Assembly: GCA_946885815.1 (NCBI GenBank)
Contig: CAMPHE010000023.1
Coordinates: forward strand, 1 to 12,106
Reading direction: 5' to 3'
DNA length: 12,106 bases
From: an uncultured Arenimonas sp.
Lineage (GTDB): Bacteria > Pseudomonadota > Gammaproteobacteria > Xanthomonadales > Xanthomonadaceae
In this document: piece after piece, positions 1 to 7,249 of the stretch
Numbering within the stretch: position 1 is the stretch's first letter
How the letters are laid out: the number at the start of each line of letters is the position of its first letter
Position numbers and translations under genes: made by a program
The notes under the pieces: generated by a model
Told to the model about the DNA's origin: nothing
What the model saw: the letters and a program-made list of their open reading frames with translations, nothing else
Database searches by the model: none

Positions 1-1059
1 GATCACGCGAGCGGGCAGGTGCTGGCCGGCGAGAACATCGACGCGCCGCTCGACCCGGCGAGCCTCACGAAGGTGATGACGTCGTACGTCGTCGCCGCCG
101 AGATGGCGAACGGCAAGATCGCCGCCGACGACCGGGTGCGCATCAGCGAGAACGCGTGGAAATCCGGGGGCGCCGGCACCGACGGCAGCTACAGCGCGCT
201 CGAGGTGAACTCGGAGGTGAAGCTCGACGACGTGCTGCACGGCCTCGTCATCCAGTCCGGCAACGACGCGGCGATCGCGCTCGCCGAACACGTCGCCGGC
301 AGCGAATCGGCGTTCGTCGACCTGATGAACCGCTACGCGGCCCGGATCGGCATGACGAATTCGCATTTCGAGAACGCGCACGGCCTCACCGCCGAGGGCC
401 ACGTGATGAGCGCGCGCGACGTCGCCCTGCTCTCGCGCGCGCTGATCACGCAGTTCCCGGAGCACTACGCGCTCTACAGCATCAAGGAGTTCACCTACGG
501 CGGCATCCAGCAGTGGAACCGCAACGGGCTGCTGTGGAAGGACGCCACCGTCGACGGCCTGAAGACCGGCCACACCGCCGCCGCGGGCTACTGCCTGGCG
601 GCGTCGGCCAAGCGCGAGGACCAGCGGCTGATCTCGGTCGTGCTCGGCATCGACAGCACGAGCCGCAGCGAGGGCTTCCGCCTGCGCGAGGAAGGCAACC
701 TGGCCCTGCTGAACTGGGGTTTCCGCTTCTTCGAGACCCAGAGCGTGTATGCCGCGGGCGCGAAGGTCGCCGACCAGAAGCTGTGGCGCGGCGAACAGGA
801 CACGGTGGCGCTCGGTGTCGTCGAACCGCTGCTGGTGACGCTGCCCCGCGGTCGCTACGGCGACCTGCAGCCGACGATGGACGTGCCCGGCGAGCTGGTC
901 GCGCCGATCGAGAAGGGCCAGAAGATCGGCACCCTGCGGCTGTCGCTCGACGGCAAGGTGGTCGCCGAACGCCCGCTGGTCGCGCTCGAGGCCGTGCCGG
1001 AAGGCGGCTTCTTCAAGCGCATGAGCGACGACTTCTGGAAGTGGTGGGAAACCGACTGA
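1..1059 (+). CDS. dacA: D-alanyl-D-alanine carboxypeptidase (PBP5/6 type, peptidase S11), 5' end missing
   Basis: The frame is open from base 1 to TGA at 1057-1059, so the start and signal peptide lie upstream of the window. All three active-site motifs of the penicillin-binding serine peptidases are visible: SxxK as SLTK (61-72), SxN as SGN (256-264) and KTG (562-570). A C-terminal beta-rich domain of the PBP5_C type follows, roughly bases 720-1000, and the protein ends in an aromatic, charged amphipathic stretch (FFKRMSDDFWKWWETD), as expected for the membrane anchor of PBP5-like enzymes. Known family role: it removes the terminal D-alanine from peptidoglycan pentapeptides in the periplasm, limiting cross-linking. 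It lies 4 bases upstream of ybeD, with lipB and lipA beyond, the same order as dacA in E. coli; the symbol rests on this synteny, and dacC is an equally common name for such genes. Confidence 0.95.
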   Translation, partial: DHASGQVLAGENIDAPLDPASLTKVMTSYVVAAEMANGKIAADDRVRISENAWKSGGAGTDGSYSALEVNSEVKLDDVLHGLVIQSGNDAAIALAEHVAGSESAFVDLMNRYAARIGMTNSHFENAHGLTAEGHVMSARDVALLSRALITQFPEHYALYSIKEFTYGGIQQWNRNGLLWKDATVDGLKTGHTAAAGYCLAASAKREDQRLISVVLGIDSTSRSEGFRLREEGNLALLNWGFRFFETQSVYAAGAKVADQKLWRGEQDTVALGVVEPLLVTLPRGRYGDLQPTMDVPGELVAPIEKGQKIGTLRLSLDGKVVAERPLVALEAVPEGGFFKRMSDDFWKWWETD

Positions 1060-1063
1060 CGCC

Positions 1064-1342
1064 ATGAGCACTCCCCCGGACAACCCCGCGCACGGGTTCC
1101 AGTTCCCCGGCGTGTTCGAGATCAGCGCGATGGGCTCGGCCGAGGCCGACCTGCACGTCGTCGTGCCGATGGTGCTCGAGGCGCTGGGGCTCACCGTCTA
1201 TCACGACCGCACGACGCAGAAGCCTTCGAGCAAGGGCAACTACGTGTCGGTGACCGCGGTGTTCGAAGCGCATTCGCGCGAGGATTACGACGCCGCGCAC
1301 GGCGCGCTGCGCGAACACCCCGCGGTGAAGTGGACGCTGTGA
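1064..1342 (+). CDS. ybeD: YbeD/DUF493 family small protein
   Basis: A 92-residue protein starting at ATG 1064, four bases after the dacA stop. The sequence (GVFEISAMG near residue 17, [13 protein letters not shown] in the middle, HPAVKWTL at the end) fits the DUF493/YbeD family, whose members are about 90 residues long and have a fold resembling ACT-type regulatory domains. No catalytic residues are known and the biochemical role is unresolved. The family is often found between dacA and lipB, as here, so a regulatory link to lipoylation or cell-wall enzymes has been suspected but is not shown by the sequence. Its stop codon TGA (1340-1342) overlaps the probable GTG start of lipB, suggesting translational coupling. 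No signal peptide or membrane segment is seen, so it should be cytoplasmic. Confidence 0.92.
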   Translation: MSTPPDNPAHGFQFPGVFEISAMGSAEADLHVVVPMVLEALGLTVYHDRTTQKPSSKGNYVSVTAVFEAHSREDYDAAHGALREHPAVKWTL

Positions 1343-2013
1343 CCGATCGCGAATGGGTCGTGCGCGACCTCGGCCGGCGGCCGTACGAGCCGGTCTGGCG
1401 CGCGATGCAGCAGCTCACCGATGCACGCGGCGAGGACACCGCCGACGAACTGTGGCTCGTCGAGCACGATCCGGTGTTCACGCTCGGCCAGGCCGGCAAG
1501 CCGGAGCACGTGCTGGCGCCGGGCGACATCCCGGTCGTGCAGGTCGACCGCGGCGGGCAGGTGACGTACCACGGCCCCGGCCAGCTGGTGGCCTACCCGC
1601 TGGTGGACCTGCGCCGGCTCGGCGTCGGCGTGCGCGACCTGGTCTGCCGCATCGAAGGCGCGGTGATCGACGTGCTCGCCACCCACGGGATCGCCGGCGA
1701 GCGCCGCGACGGCGCGCCGGGCATCTACGTCGACGGGGCGAAGGTGATGGCGCTCGGGCTGCGCGTGCGGCGCGGGTGCAGCTTCCACGGGCTGGCCTTC
1801 AATATCGCGATGGACCTTTCCCCGTTCGAGCGCATCAATCCCTGCGGTTTCCGGGGGTTGGCGGTGACCTCGATGGTAGACTTGGGCGGCCCCGGCGACC
1901 TCGCCGCGGTGAAACCGGCCCTGGTCCAGGCGCTGTCCCGCCGCCTCGGCCTCGCCCCGCGCGCCGCCGCCGCGCCGCCCCTGCTGCAGACGCCCGAACC
2001 GATCCCGACATGA
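1339..2013 (+). CDS. lipB: Lipoyl(octanoyl) transferase LipB
   Basis: LipB transfers the octanoyl group from octanoyl-ACP to a lysine of lipoyl domains (pyruvate and 2-oxoglutarate dehydrogenases, glycine cleavage H protein), the first step of lipoate synthesis. The family motif [13 protein letters not shown] is present, as are the lysine of GAKVMALGL and the cysteine of INPCGFRG. With the GTG start at 1339 these fall at K135 and C169, the same numbers as the catalytic pair of E. coli LipB. I chose GTG 1339 because it gives a GTGA overlap with the ybeD stop and has GGTGA (1324-1328) 10 bases upstream as a ribosome binding site. An in-frame GTG at 1330 would add three residues and cannot be excluded. 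The protein has 224 residues; the last 20 or so are rich in alanine, proline and arginine and look like a non-conserved tail. The stop overlaps the lipA start as ATGA. Confidence 0.94.
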   Translation: MTDREWVVRDLGRRPYEPVWRAMQQLTDARGEDTADELWLVEHDPVFTLGQAGKPEHVLAPGDIPVVQVDRGGQVTYHGPGQLVAYPLVDLRRLGVGVRDLVCRIEGAVIDVLATHGIAGERRDGAPGIYVDGAKVMALGLRVRRGCSFHGLAFNIAMDLSPFERINPCGFRGLAVTSMVDLGGPGDLAAVKPALVQALSRRLGLAPRAAAAPPLLQTPEPIPT

Positions 2014-3017
2014 GCGAAACCGCCGCCAAGACCATCCCGCTGCAGGTGCTCGGGTCGACGCTCGTCGCCGGCGAGAAGCAGCTCGGCGGCGACAAGATCG
2101 GCCGCAGTCCGGTGAAGTTCGACGGATCGGCGCCCGTGCTGCGCAAGCCGTCGTGGATCCGCGTGCGCATCCCCGCGGGCAACGCCGTGGCGAAACTGAA
2201 GGGCAAGCTGCGCGAGAACCGGCTGGTCACGGTCTGCGAGGAAGCCAGCTGCCCGAACATCCACGAGTGCTTCAGCCACGGCACCGCCACGTTCATGATC
2301 CTGGGCGAGGTCTGCACGCGCCGCTGCAGCTTCTGCGACGTCGCCCACGGCCGGCCGAAGCCGCCCGACGCCGACGAGCCCGGCAACCTCGCGCGCACCG
2401 TCGCCGACATGGGCCTGCGTTACGTCGTCATCACGTCGGTCGACCGCGACGACCTGCGCGACGGGGGGGCGCAGCACTTCGCCGACTGCATCCGCGCCGC
2501 GCGCGTCGCGTCGCCGTCGCTGAAGATCGAGATCCTCACGCCCGATTTCCGCGGCAAGGGCCGCATGGACCGCGCGCTGGAAATCCTCGCGACGGCGCCG
2601 CCGGACGTGTTCAACCACAACCTCGAGACGGTGCGGGAGCTGTATCCGAACGTGCGCCCGGGTGCCGATTACGACTGGTCGCTGCAGCTGCTGCGGCGGT
2701 TCAAGGCGCAGCACCCCGACGTGCCGACCAAGTCCGGAATCATGCTCGGGCTCGGCGAGACGTGGGACCAGGTGGTCGGCGCGCTGCGCGACCTGCGGGC
2801 GCACGAGGTCGACATGGTCACGATCGGCCAGTACCTGCAGCCGACGCCGCATCATCACCCGGTGATCCGCTACTGGACGCCCGAGGAATTCAAGGCGCTG
2901 GAGGTCGAAGGCCTCGCGCTGGGCTTCACGCATGTCGCATCCGGCCCGATGGTACGGTCGTCGTACCACGCGGACCGAATGGCGGCTGAAGCGGGGTATG
3001 TCGCCGAGCCGGCCTGA
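2010..3017 (+). CDS. lipA: Lipoyl synthase LipA (radical SAM)
   Basis: LipA is a radical SAM enzyme that inserts two sulfur atoms at C6 and C8 of protein-bound octanoyl groups, completing lipoate. The 335-residue product has both iron-sulfur cluster sites. The auxiliary cluster motif CX4CX5C is C76, C81 and C87 ([12 protein letters not shown]); the SAM-binding cluster motif CX3CX2C is C102, C106 and C109 (CTRRCSFC). The C-terminal RSSY (316-319) is the conserved serine motif that contributes a ligand to the auxiliary cluster. ATG 2010 overlaps the lipB stop by four bases, which fixes the start: the open frame extends upstream to 1353, but that part overlaps lipB and is non-native. Length is close to that of other proteobacterial LipA proteins. 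The enzyme acts in the cytoplasm on LipB products, consistent with the shared operon. Confidence 0.97.
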   Translation: MSETAAKTIPLQVLGSTLVAGEKQLGGDKIGRSPVKFDGSAPVLRKPSWIRVRIPAGNAVAKLKGKLRENRLVTVCEEASCPNIHECFSHGTATFMILGEVCTRRCSFCDVAHGRPKPPDADEPGNLARTVADMGLRYVVITSVDRDDLRDGGAQHFADCIRAARVASPSLKIEILTPDFRGKGRMDRALEILATAPPDVFNHNLETVRELYPNVRPGADYDWSLQLLRRFKAQHPDVPTKSGIMLGLGETWDQVVGALRDLRAHEVDMVTIGQYLQPTPHHHPVIRYWTPEEFKALEVEGLALGFTHVASGPMVRSSYHADRMAAEAGYVAEPA

Positions 3018-3123
3018 ACGCCGCCGGGGGTACCATCGGGACGTCGCCGCCTCCATCACTACCGGCACGCGCCTGCGCGATGATTCGGGTACATGCTGGC
3101 CCCCTGCTTCCGGAAGCCGTCCC
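3018..3123 (+). promoter_or_regulatory. lipA-prc gap with ribosome binding site
   Basis: This 106-base gap contains GGAAG at 3112-3116, seven bases before ATG 3124, which supports that ATG as the prc start. The frame stays open upstream to 2932, but this part overlaps lipA and would bury the signal peptide. A TACCAT hexamer at 3031-3036 resembles a -10 element, but I find no convincing -35 hexamer at the right distance. There is no hairpin plus T-run of the intrinsic-terminator type after lipA. Whether prc has its own promoter or is read from the lip operon is therefore unresolved. Confidence 0.4.
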
Positions 3124-5292
3124 ATGCTCAAGACCAAGCTGATCGCCCTTACCGCCGCGCTGCCGCTGGTGCTCGCCCTGTCGTCCGGCGGTGCGCCGGG
3201 CGCGACGTCGGTGCCCGACGCCGCCGGCTTCGAGCCGAACGCGGAACAGGCCGCCGCCGCGCGGCTGGTGTACGGCATCCTGTCCGACAGCCAGTACGTC
3301 TACCGGGCCAAGCCGCTCGACGACAAGCTGTCGGCCGAAATCCACCGCCGCTATCTCGAGGCGCTCGATTCGCAGAAGCTGTTCTTCACGAAGGCCGACA
3401 TCGCCCGCTTCGACGCCTACCGGCTGCGCCACGACGACGCGATCAAGGGCCAGCGCCTCGACCCGGCGTTCGAGATCTTCGCCACCTACGTGCAGCGCGT
3501 CGACGAGCGCGTCGCGCACGCCCGCCGGCTGCTGGCCAAGCCGTTCGATTTCTCCACCGACGAGCAGTGGGCCTACAGCCGCGAGGACGTCGCGTGGGCG
3601 GCCGATGCCGCGGCGCTGGACGAGGCCTGGCGCAAGTACGTGAAGAACGACGCGCTGCGGCTGCGGCTCGCCGGCCGCGACCACAAGGAGATCCGCGCCA
3701 CGCTCGACAAGCGCTACGCCGGGCTGCGCGAGCGCGTGCACGAGCTGCGCGGCGACGACGTGTTCGAGACGTTCATGAACGCGTATGCGTCGTCGATCGA
3801 TCCGCACACCAGCTACATGTCGCCGCGCAGCGCCGAGAACTTCAACATGCAGATGCGGCTGTCGCTGGAAGGCATCGGCGCGGTGCTGCAGCGGCAGGAG
3901 GAGTTCGTCGTCATCCGCACGATCGTGCCGGGCGGCCCGGCCGGCACGGCGGGCGAGCTGCAGCCCGGTGATCGCGTGGTCGCGGTCGGGCAGGGCGAGA
4001 GCGGCCCGATGGTCGACGTGGTCGGCTGGCGCGTCGACGACGTCGTCGAGCTGATCCGCGGCAGGAAGGGCACCAAGGTGCGGCTGGACGTGCTGCCGGC
4101 CGACGCCGGCGTCGACGCCAAGCCGTCGCGGCTGGCGATCGTCCGCGACACCGTGAAGCTGGAACAGCAGGCGGCGCAGAAGCGGATCATCGACGTCGGC
4201 GATCGCCGCATCGGCGTCGTCGAGCTGCCGACGTTCTATCTCGATTTCGAGGCCCGGCGCCGCGGCGATCCGGAAGCGCGCTCGGCCACCGCCGACGTCG
4301 CGCGACTGCTGCGCGAGCTGCGCGCCGCCAAGGTCGACGGCGTGGTCGTCGACCTGCGCGACAACGGCGGCGGTTCGCTGCTCGAGGCGGTCGAGCTCAC
4401 CGGCCTGTTCATCGACACCGGCCCGGTCGTGCAGGTGCGCGAGACCGGCGGCCGCGTCAGCGTCGAAGGCGACGACGCCACCGGCGTCGCGTGGGACGGT
4501 CCGCTCGCGGTGCTGGTCAACCGCAGCTCGGCGTCGGCGTCGGAGATCTTCGCGGCGGCGATCCAGGACTACGGCCGCGGGCTGATCATCGGCGAGCCGA
4601 CGTTCGGCAAGGGCACGGTGCAGAACCTGATCGACCTCGACCGCTTCCCGCGCAAGGACGACACGAAGTTCGGCCAGGTGAAGCTGACGGTCGCGCAGTT
4701 CTTCCGCGTCGAGGGCGGCACCACGCAGCACGCGGGCGTGGTTCCCGACCTGTCGTTCCCGGTGAGCCTGGATGCGACGGAATACGGCGAGAGCACCTAC
4801 GACAACGCGCTGCCCGCCACGCGCATCGCCAGCGCGCCGCACGGCGAATTCGGCAATTTCGCCGCGTTCGGCGCGCAGCTGCAGAAGCAGCACGACGCGC
4901 GCGTCGCCGACGATCCGGAGTTCTCGTGGTGGGCCGAGGACGTCGCCCGCTTCCGCGCCGAGCGCGAGAAGAAGACGATCTCGCTCAACGAAGCCACCCG
5001 CCGCGCCGAACGCGACCAGCGCGAGGCCGAGCGCAAGGCCCGCGACCTGGAGCGGCGCGAGCTCGGGCTCGCGGTCGATCCGGTCTCGCGCGCCGACGAC
5101 GGGCTGTCCGAGAACGAGCGCAGCATCGCCCAGCAGACGGCCGAGGAAGAAGCGGCGAAGAACCGTCCCGACCCGTTGCTGCGCGAGGCCGCGGCGATCC
5201 TCGCCGACGCGCTGGACCTGCTCAGCGACAGCCGCACGCTGACCGCGCAGGTGCTGCCGGTCACCCGCGAACCCACCGTCTGGGCGGAATGA
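3124..5292 (+). CDS. prc: Tail-specific protease / carboxy-terminal processing peptidase (S41)
   Basis: A 722-residue periplasmic protease of the Prc/Tsp family (E. coli Prc is 682). Residues 1 to about 22 form a signal peptide (MLKTK then a hydrophobic core of LIALTAALPLVLALSS type). A helical N-terminal domain follows, then a PDZ domain at roughly 242-325, which in this family recognises substrate C-termini. The S41 protease core carries the Ser-Lys dyad: S471 in SASAS and K496 in EPTFGKGTVQ, 25 residues apart as in E. coli Prc, with D482 at the expected third position. The C-terminal domain (about 550-722, DUF3340 type) contains a charged stretch rich in E, R and A near residues 610-650, likely a long helix or coiled coil. 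Known roles include trimming penicillin-binding protein 3 and degrading cell-wall hydrolases with an adaptor, which would suit its position near dacA. A possible excess of about 40 residues lies in the C-terminal domain. Confidence 0.96.
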   Translation: MLKTKLIALTAALPLVLALSSGGAPGATSVPDAAGFEPNAEQAAAARLVYGILSDSQYVYRAKPLDDKLSAEIHRRYLEALDSQKLFFTKADIARFDAYRLRHDDAIKGQRLDPAFEIFATYVQRVDERVAHARRLLAKPFDFSTDEQWAYSREDVAWAADAAALDEAWRKYVKNDALRLRLAGRDHKEIRATLDKRYAGLRERVHELRGDDVFETFMNAYASSIDPHTSYMSPRSAENFNMQMRLSLEGIGAVLQRQEEFVVIRTIVPGGPAGTAGELQPGDRVVAVGQGESGPMVDVVGWRVDDVVELIRGRKGTKVRLDVLPADAGVDAKPSRLAIVRDTVKLEQQAAQKRIIDVGDRRIGVVELPTFYLDFEARRRGDPEARSATADVARLLRELRAAKVDGVVVDLRDNGGGSLLEAVELTGLFIDTGPVVQVRETGGRVSVEGDDATGVAWDGPLAVLVNRSSASASEIFAAAIQDYGRGLIIGEPTFGKGTVQNLIDLDRFPRKDDTKFGQVKLTVAQFFRVEGGTTQHAGVVPDLSFPVSLDATEYGESTYDNALPATRIASAPHGEFGNFAAFGAQLQKQHDARVADDPEFSWWAEDVARFRAEREKKTISLNEATRRAERDQREAERKARDLERRELGLAVDPVSRADDGLSENERSIAQQTAEEEAAKNRPDPLLREAAAILADALDLLSDSRTLTAQVLPVTREPTVWAE

Positions 5293-5312
5293 TCCGTCGC
5301 GCAAGAAGCGGA

Positions 5313-5337
5313 TAGCCGGCGCCGCGCGCGCCGGCTA
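5313..5337. terminator. Perfect GC-rich hairpin between prc and the Ada-like gene
   Basis: TAGCCGGCGC (5313-5322) and GCGCCGGCTA (5328-5337) are exact reverse complements around a five-base loop CGCGC. It starts 20 bases after the prc stop and ends 10 bases before ATG 5348. No T-run follows on either strand, so it is not a canonical intrinsic terminator. It may act as a 3'-end stabiliser for prc mRNA, a weak terminator, or a structure that partly hides the ribosome binding region of the next gene. The hairpin itself is seen; the role is inferred. Confidence 0.5.
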
Positions 5338-5347
5338 GCCTGAGCGC

Positions 5348-6196
5348 ATGGACACTCTCGATCCCCGCCTCGACCACGCCCGTCGCCTGCTCGACGAGCG
5401 CGACCTCGGCCTCGACGCCCTCGGCGCCGCCGTCGGCCTGAGCCCCACGCATCTGCAGCGCCGCTTCCGGCAATCGTTCGGGCTGAGCCCGGCCGAATAC
5501 CGCGCCCAGCGGCGGTTGGCGACGTTCAAGCACGAACTGCGCGCGGCGCCGGCCGCGGCACGTCCCGACGGCACCGTGACGCGCGCGGTCTACGAAGCCG
5601 GTTACGGCTCGCCCAGCCGCGTGTATGCCGACGGCGCGGCGCGGCTGGGCATGCCGCCGCTGGCTTACCGGCGCGGCGGCGACGGCCTGCAGATCCGCTG
5701 GTCGACGGTCGACACGGCGCTCGGCGTCGCGCTGGTCGCCGCCAGCGAACGCGGCGTCTGCGCGGTGCTGCTCGGCGACGACAGCGACGGGTTGCAGGCG
5801 CAGCTTCGGCAGGAATTCCCGAAAGCCGAGCTGCAGCGGGTCGATGCCGGCCGCGACGCATTCCTCGCCCCCCGCGTCCGCGCCGTCGCCGACGCGCTCG
5901 CGGCCGGCGAAGGCCAGGTGCCGGTGGAACTGGTCGGCACCGCGTTCCAGCACCGCGTCTGGCAGGCGCTGATGCGCATCCCGCCCGGGCAGACGCGCAG
6001 CTACGCCGCGCTCGCCGACGAACTCGGGTTGCCGCGCGGCGCCCGCGCGGTCGCGCGCGCCTGCGCCGGCAACCGCGTCGCCGTGCTGGTGCCGTGCCAC
6101 CGCGTCGTCCGCGGCGACGGCACCCTCGGCGGCTACCGCTGGGGCCTGCCCCGCAAGCACGAGCTGCTGGCGCGCGAAGCCGGCGCCCGCGGTTGA
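5348..6196 (+). CDS. Ada-like protein: AraC-type region plus O6-alkylguanine-DNA alkyltransferase
   Basis: A 282-residue two-domain protein. Residues about 8-108 resemble the AraC-type DNA-binding region of Ada (LSPTHLQRRFRQSFGLSPAEY, then a second helix-turn-helix part). Residues about 120-280 are a methylated-DNA-cysteine methyltransferase that moves O6-alkyl groups from guanine to its own cysteine. Acceptor C250 lies in PCHRVV; H251, hinge N242, arginine finger R233, Y219 and E277 occupy the spacings known from human AGT (C145, H146, N137, R128, Y114, E172). The RGDGTLGGYRWG motif after the cysteine is Ada-like. The N-terminal zinc domain of E. coli Ada, which senses methylphosphotriesters, is absent: an in-frame TAG at 5336-5338 lies only 12 bases upstream. 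The protein can plausibly repair O6-methylguanine, but if it activates genes the trigger must differ. I leave the symbol blank because neither ada nor ogt fits fully. Confidence 0.9.
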   Translation: MDTLDPRLDHARRLLDERDLGLDALGAAVGLSPTHLQRRFRQSFGLSPAEYRAQRRLATFKHELRAAPAAARPDGTVTRAVYEAGYGSPSRVYADGAARLGMPPLAYRRGGDGLQIRWSTVDTALGVALVAASERGVCAVLLGDDSDGLQAQLRQEFPKAELQRVDAGRDAFLAPRVRAVADALAAGEGQVPVELVGTAFQHRVWQALMRIPPGQTRSYAALADELGLPRGARAVARACAGNRVAVLVPCHRVVRGDGTLGGYRWGLPRKHELLAREAGARG

Positions 6197-6337
6197 AGCC
6201 TGGCCACGACAGACACGACGAACACCACATGACACGTCAAGAGCGAAACCAATGGGTCGGGCCGGTATCGAACGACGCCGATCGATCGGTCTGCGTCGTG
6301 TTGTGTCGTGTTCCGTCGTGTCGGTCGTGACCAGGCT
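6197..6337. repeat. 141-base imperfect inverted repeat with helically phased GTCGTG/CACGAC units
   Basis: The element starts on the base after the Ada-like stop codon and ends 12 bases before the next ATG. Outer ends are exact complements (AGCCTGG 6197-6203; CCAGGCT 6331-6337). Pairing continues inward to about 6238/6295 with only a few mismatches, one single-base bulge and two G-T pairs, giving arms of about 42 bases around a 56-base centre. The right arm has four GTCGTG hexamers at 6295, 6305, 6315 and 6324, that is every 9-10 bases; the left arm has CACGAC at 6205 and 6214 plus decayed copies at 6223 and 6233. The centre contains the 12-base palindrome CCGATCGATCGG (6278-6289). ACGACGC (6272-6278) could alternatively pair with GCGTCGT (6293-6299), competing with the long stem. 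It is less GC-rich than its neighbours. It contains no credible gene. It could be a non-autonomous mobile repeat or an operator/mRNA leader for the transporter downstream. Confidence 0.75.
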
Positions 6338-6349
6338 GTCGATCTTTCC

Positions 6350-7234
6350 ATGAGCGACGAAGGCACGAAGCCGGGTGCACTGGCCGTCGCGGCGGCGCTG
6401 GCGGCGGTGTATCTCGTCTGGGGTTCGACGTATCTCGCGATCCGCATCGGGTTGCAGGGGTATCCACCGTTCCTGATGGGCGGGCTGCGCTTCCTCGTGG
6501 CCGCGGCGCTGTTCTACGGCGTGCTGCGCTGGCGCGGGCATGCGGCGCCGACGCGCGCGCAGTGGAAGAACGCCGTGGTGATGGGCCTGTTCATGCTGGT
6601 GCTCGGCAACGGCATGGTGAATTTCGCCGAGCAGACGGTCTCGTCCGGGCTGGCGGCGATCGCGGTTGCGTCGATGCCGTTGTGGGCGGGGCTGTTCGGC
6701 GTGCTGCGCGGCCAGCACCCGAGCCGCGGCGAATGGATGGGGCTCGCGATCGGGTTCGTCGGCGTCATCTGGCTCAATGCCGGCAGCGAACTGCGGGCGA
6801 GCGTCCCGGGGATGCTGGCGCTGATCACGGCGCCGATCGCGTGGGCGTGGGGTTCGGTATGGAGTCGCGGCCGCGACCTCGCGGCGCCGTTCATGAGCAC
6901 CGCCGCGCAGATGGTCTGCGGCGGCATCGCGATGACGCTGCTCGGCGTCGTGCTCGGCGAACGCATCGATGCCGTGCCGCCGCTCGACGCCACGCTCGCC
7001 GTGGCCTACCTCGCGCTGTTCGGTTCGATCGTCGCGTTCAGCGCGTACGTGTGGCTGCTCGACAAGGTCCGGCCGGCGCTCGCGACCAGCTACGCGTACG
7101 TGAACCCGCCGATCGCGGTGCTGCTCGGCGCGTGGCTGCTGGACGAGCGTTTCGGCGTGCACGCCATCGGCGCGATGGCCGTGATCCTCGCCGGCGTGGT
7201 CATCGTGATGCGGGCGAAGGCCCGACCGAAGTAG
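6350..7234 (+). CDS. yedA: YedA-type drug/metabolite (EamA/DMT) exporter
   Basis: A 294-residue, very hydrophobic inner-membrane protein with about ten transmembrane segments arranged as two EamA repeats. Strong resemblance to E. coli YedA (306 residues) is visible: VYLVWGSTYLAIRIGLQGYPP near the N-terminus, GNGMVNFAEQTVSSGLAAI, and YLALFGSIVAFSAYVWLL followed by SPALATSYAYVNP-like text (RPALATSYAYVNPPIAVLLG) in the second repeat. Members are thought to export metabolites or amphipathic compounds, but no substrate can be read from the sequence. ATG 6350 is chosen because the next upstream in-frame starts fall within the inverted repeat and add non-conserved residues. There is no good ribosome binding site before it (only AGG at 6333-6335, inside the repeat arm), so translation may be weak or affected by the upstream structure. 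It converges on the minus-strand unit, with 15 bases between stop codons and no room for a normal terminator. Confidence 0.92.
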   Translation: MSDEGTKPGALAVAAALAAVYLVWGSTYLAIRIGLQGYPPFLMGGLRFLVAAALFYGVLRWRGHAAPTRAQWKNAVVMGLFMLVLGNGMVNFAEQTVSSGLAAIAVASMPLWAGLFGVLRGQHPSRGEWMGLAIGFVGVIWLNAGSELRASVPGMLALITAPIAWAWGSVWSRGRDLAAPFMSTAAQMVCGGIAMTLLGVVLGERIDAVPPLDATLAVAYLALFGSIVAFSAYVWLLDKVRPALATSYAYVNPPIAVLLGAWLLDERFGVHAIGAMAVILAGVVIVMRAKARPK

Positions 7235-7249
7235 CGGCCACCGCCGCCT

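Noticed and set aside
2950..2968. Perfect 7-bp stem TGGTACG/CGTACCA with a 5-base loop near the end of lipA.
   Set aside because: It lies in the codons of the conserved MVRSSYH region, has no T-run and is about 50 bases before the stop. It is most likely a chance result of codon choice.
2926..5304. A 792-codon open frame on the minus strand covering prc.
   Set aside because: Its translation is low-complexity text rich in R, A, V, D and H with no domain, and prc on the other strand has full catalytic motifs. Long antisense frames are expected at this GC content.
6295..6329. Regular GTCGTG repeats considered as a small CRISPR array.
   Set aside because: Units are only six bases, spaced every 9-10 bases, with no spacers of CRISPR length and no cas gene.
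6232..6330. Short plus-strand frame within the inverted repeat (starting ATG near 6094 or 6230) as a small gene.
   Set aside because: It overlaps the Ada-like gene or consists of repeat sequence, has no ribosome binding site and ends in repeat-derived residues.
5261..7162. A 633-codon minus-strand frame over the Ada-like and YedA-type genes.
   Set aside because: It is an antisense shadow of two genes with clear homology, and it runs through the non-coding inverted repeat.
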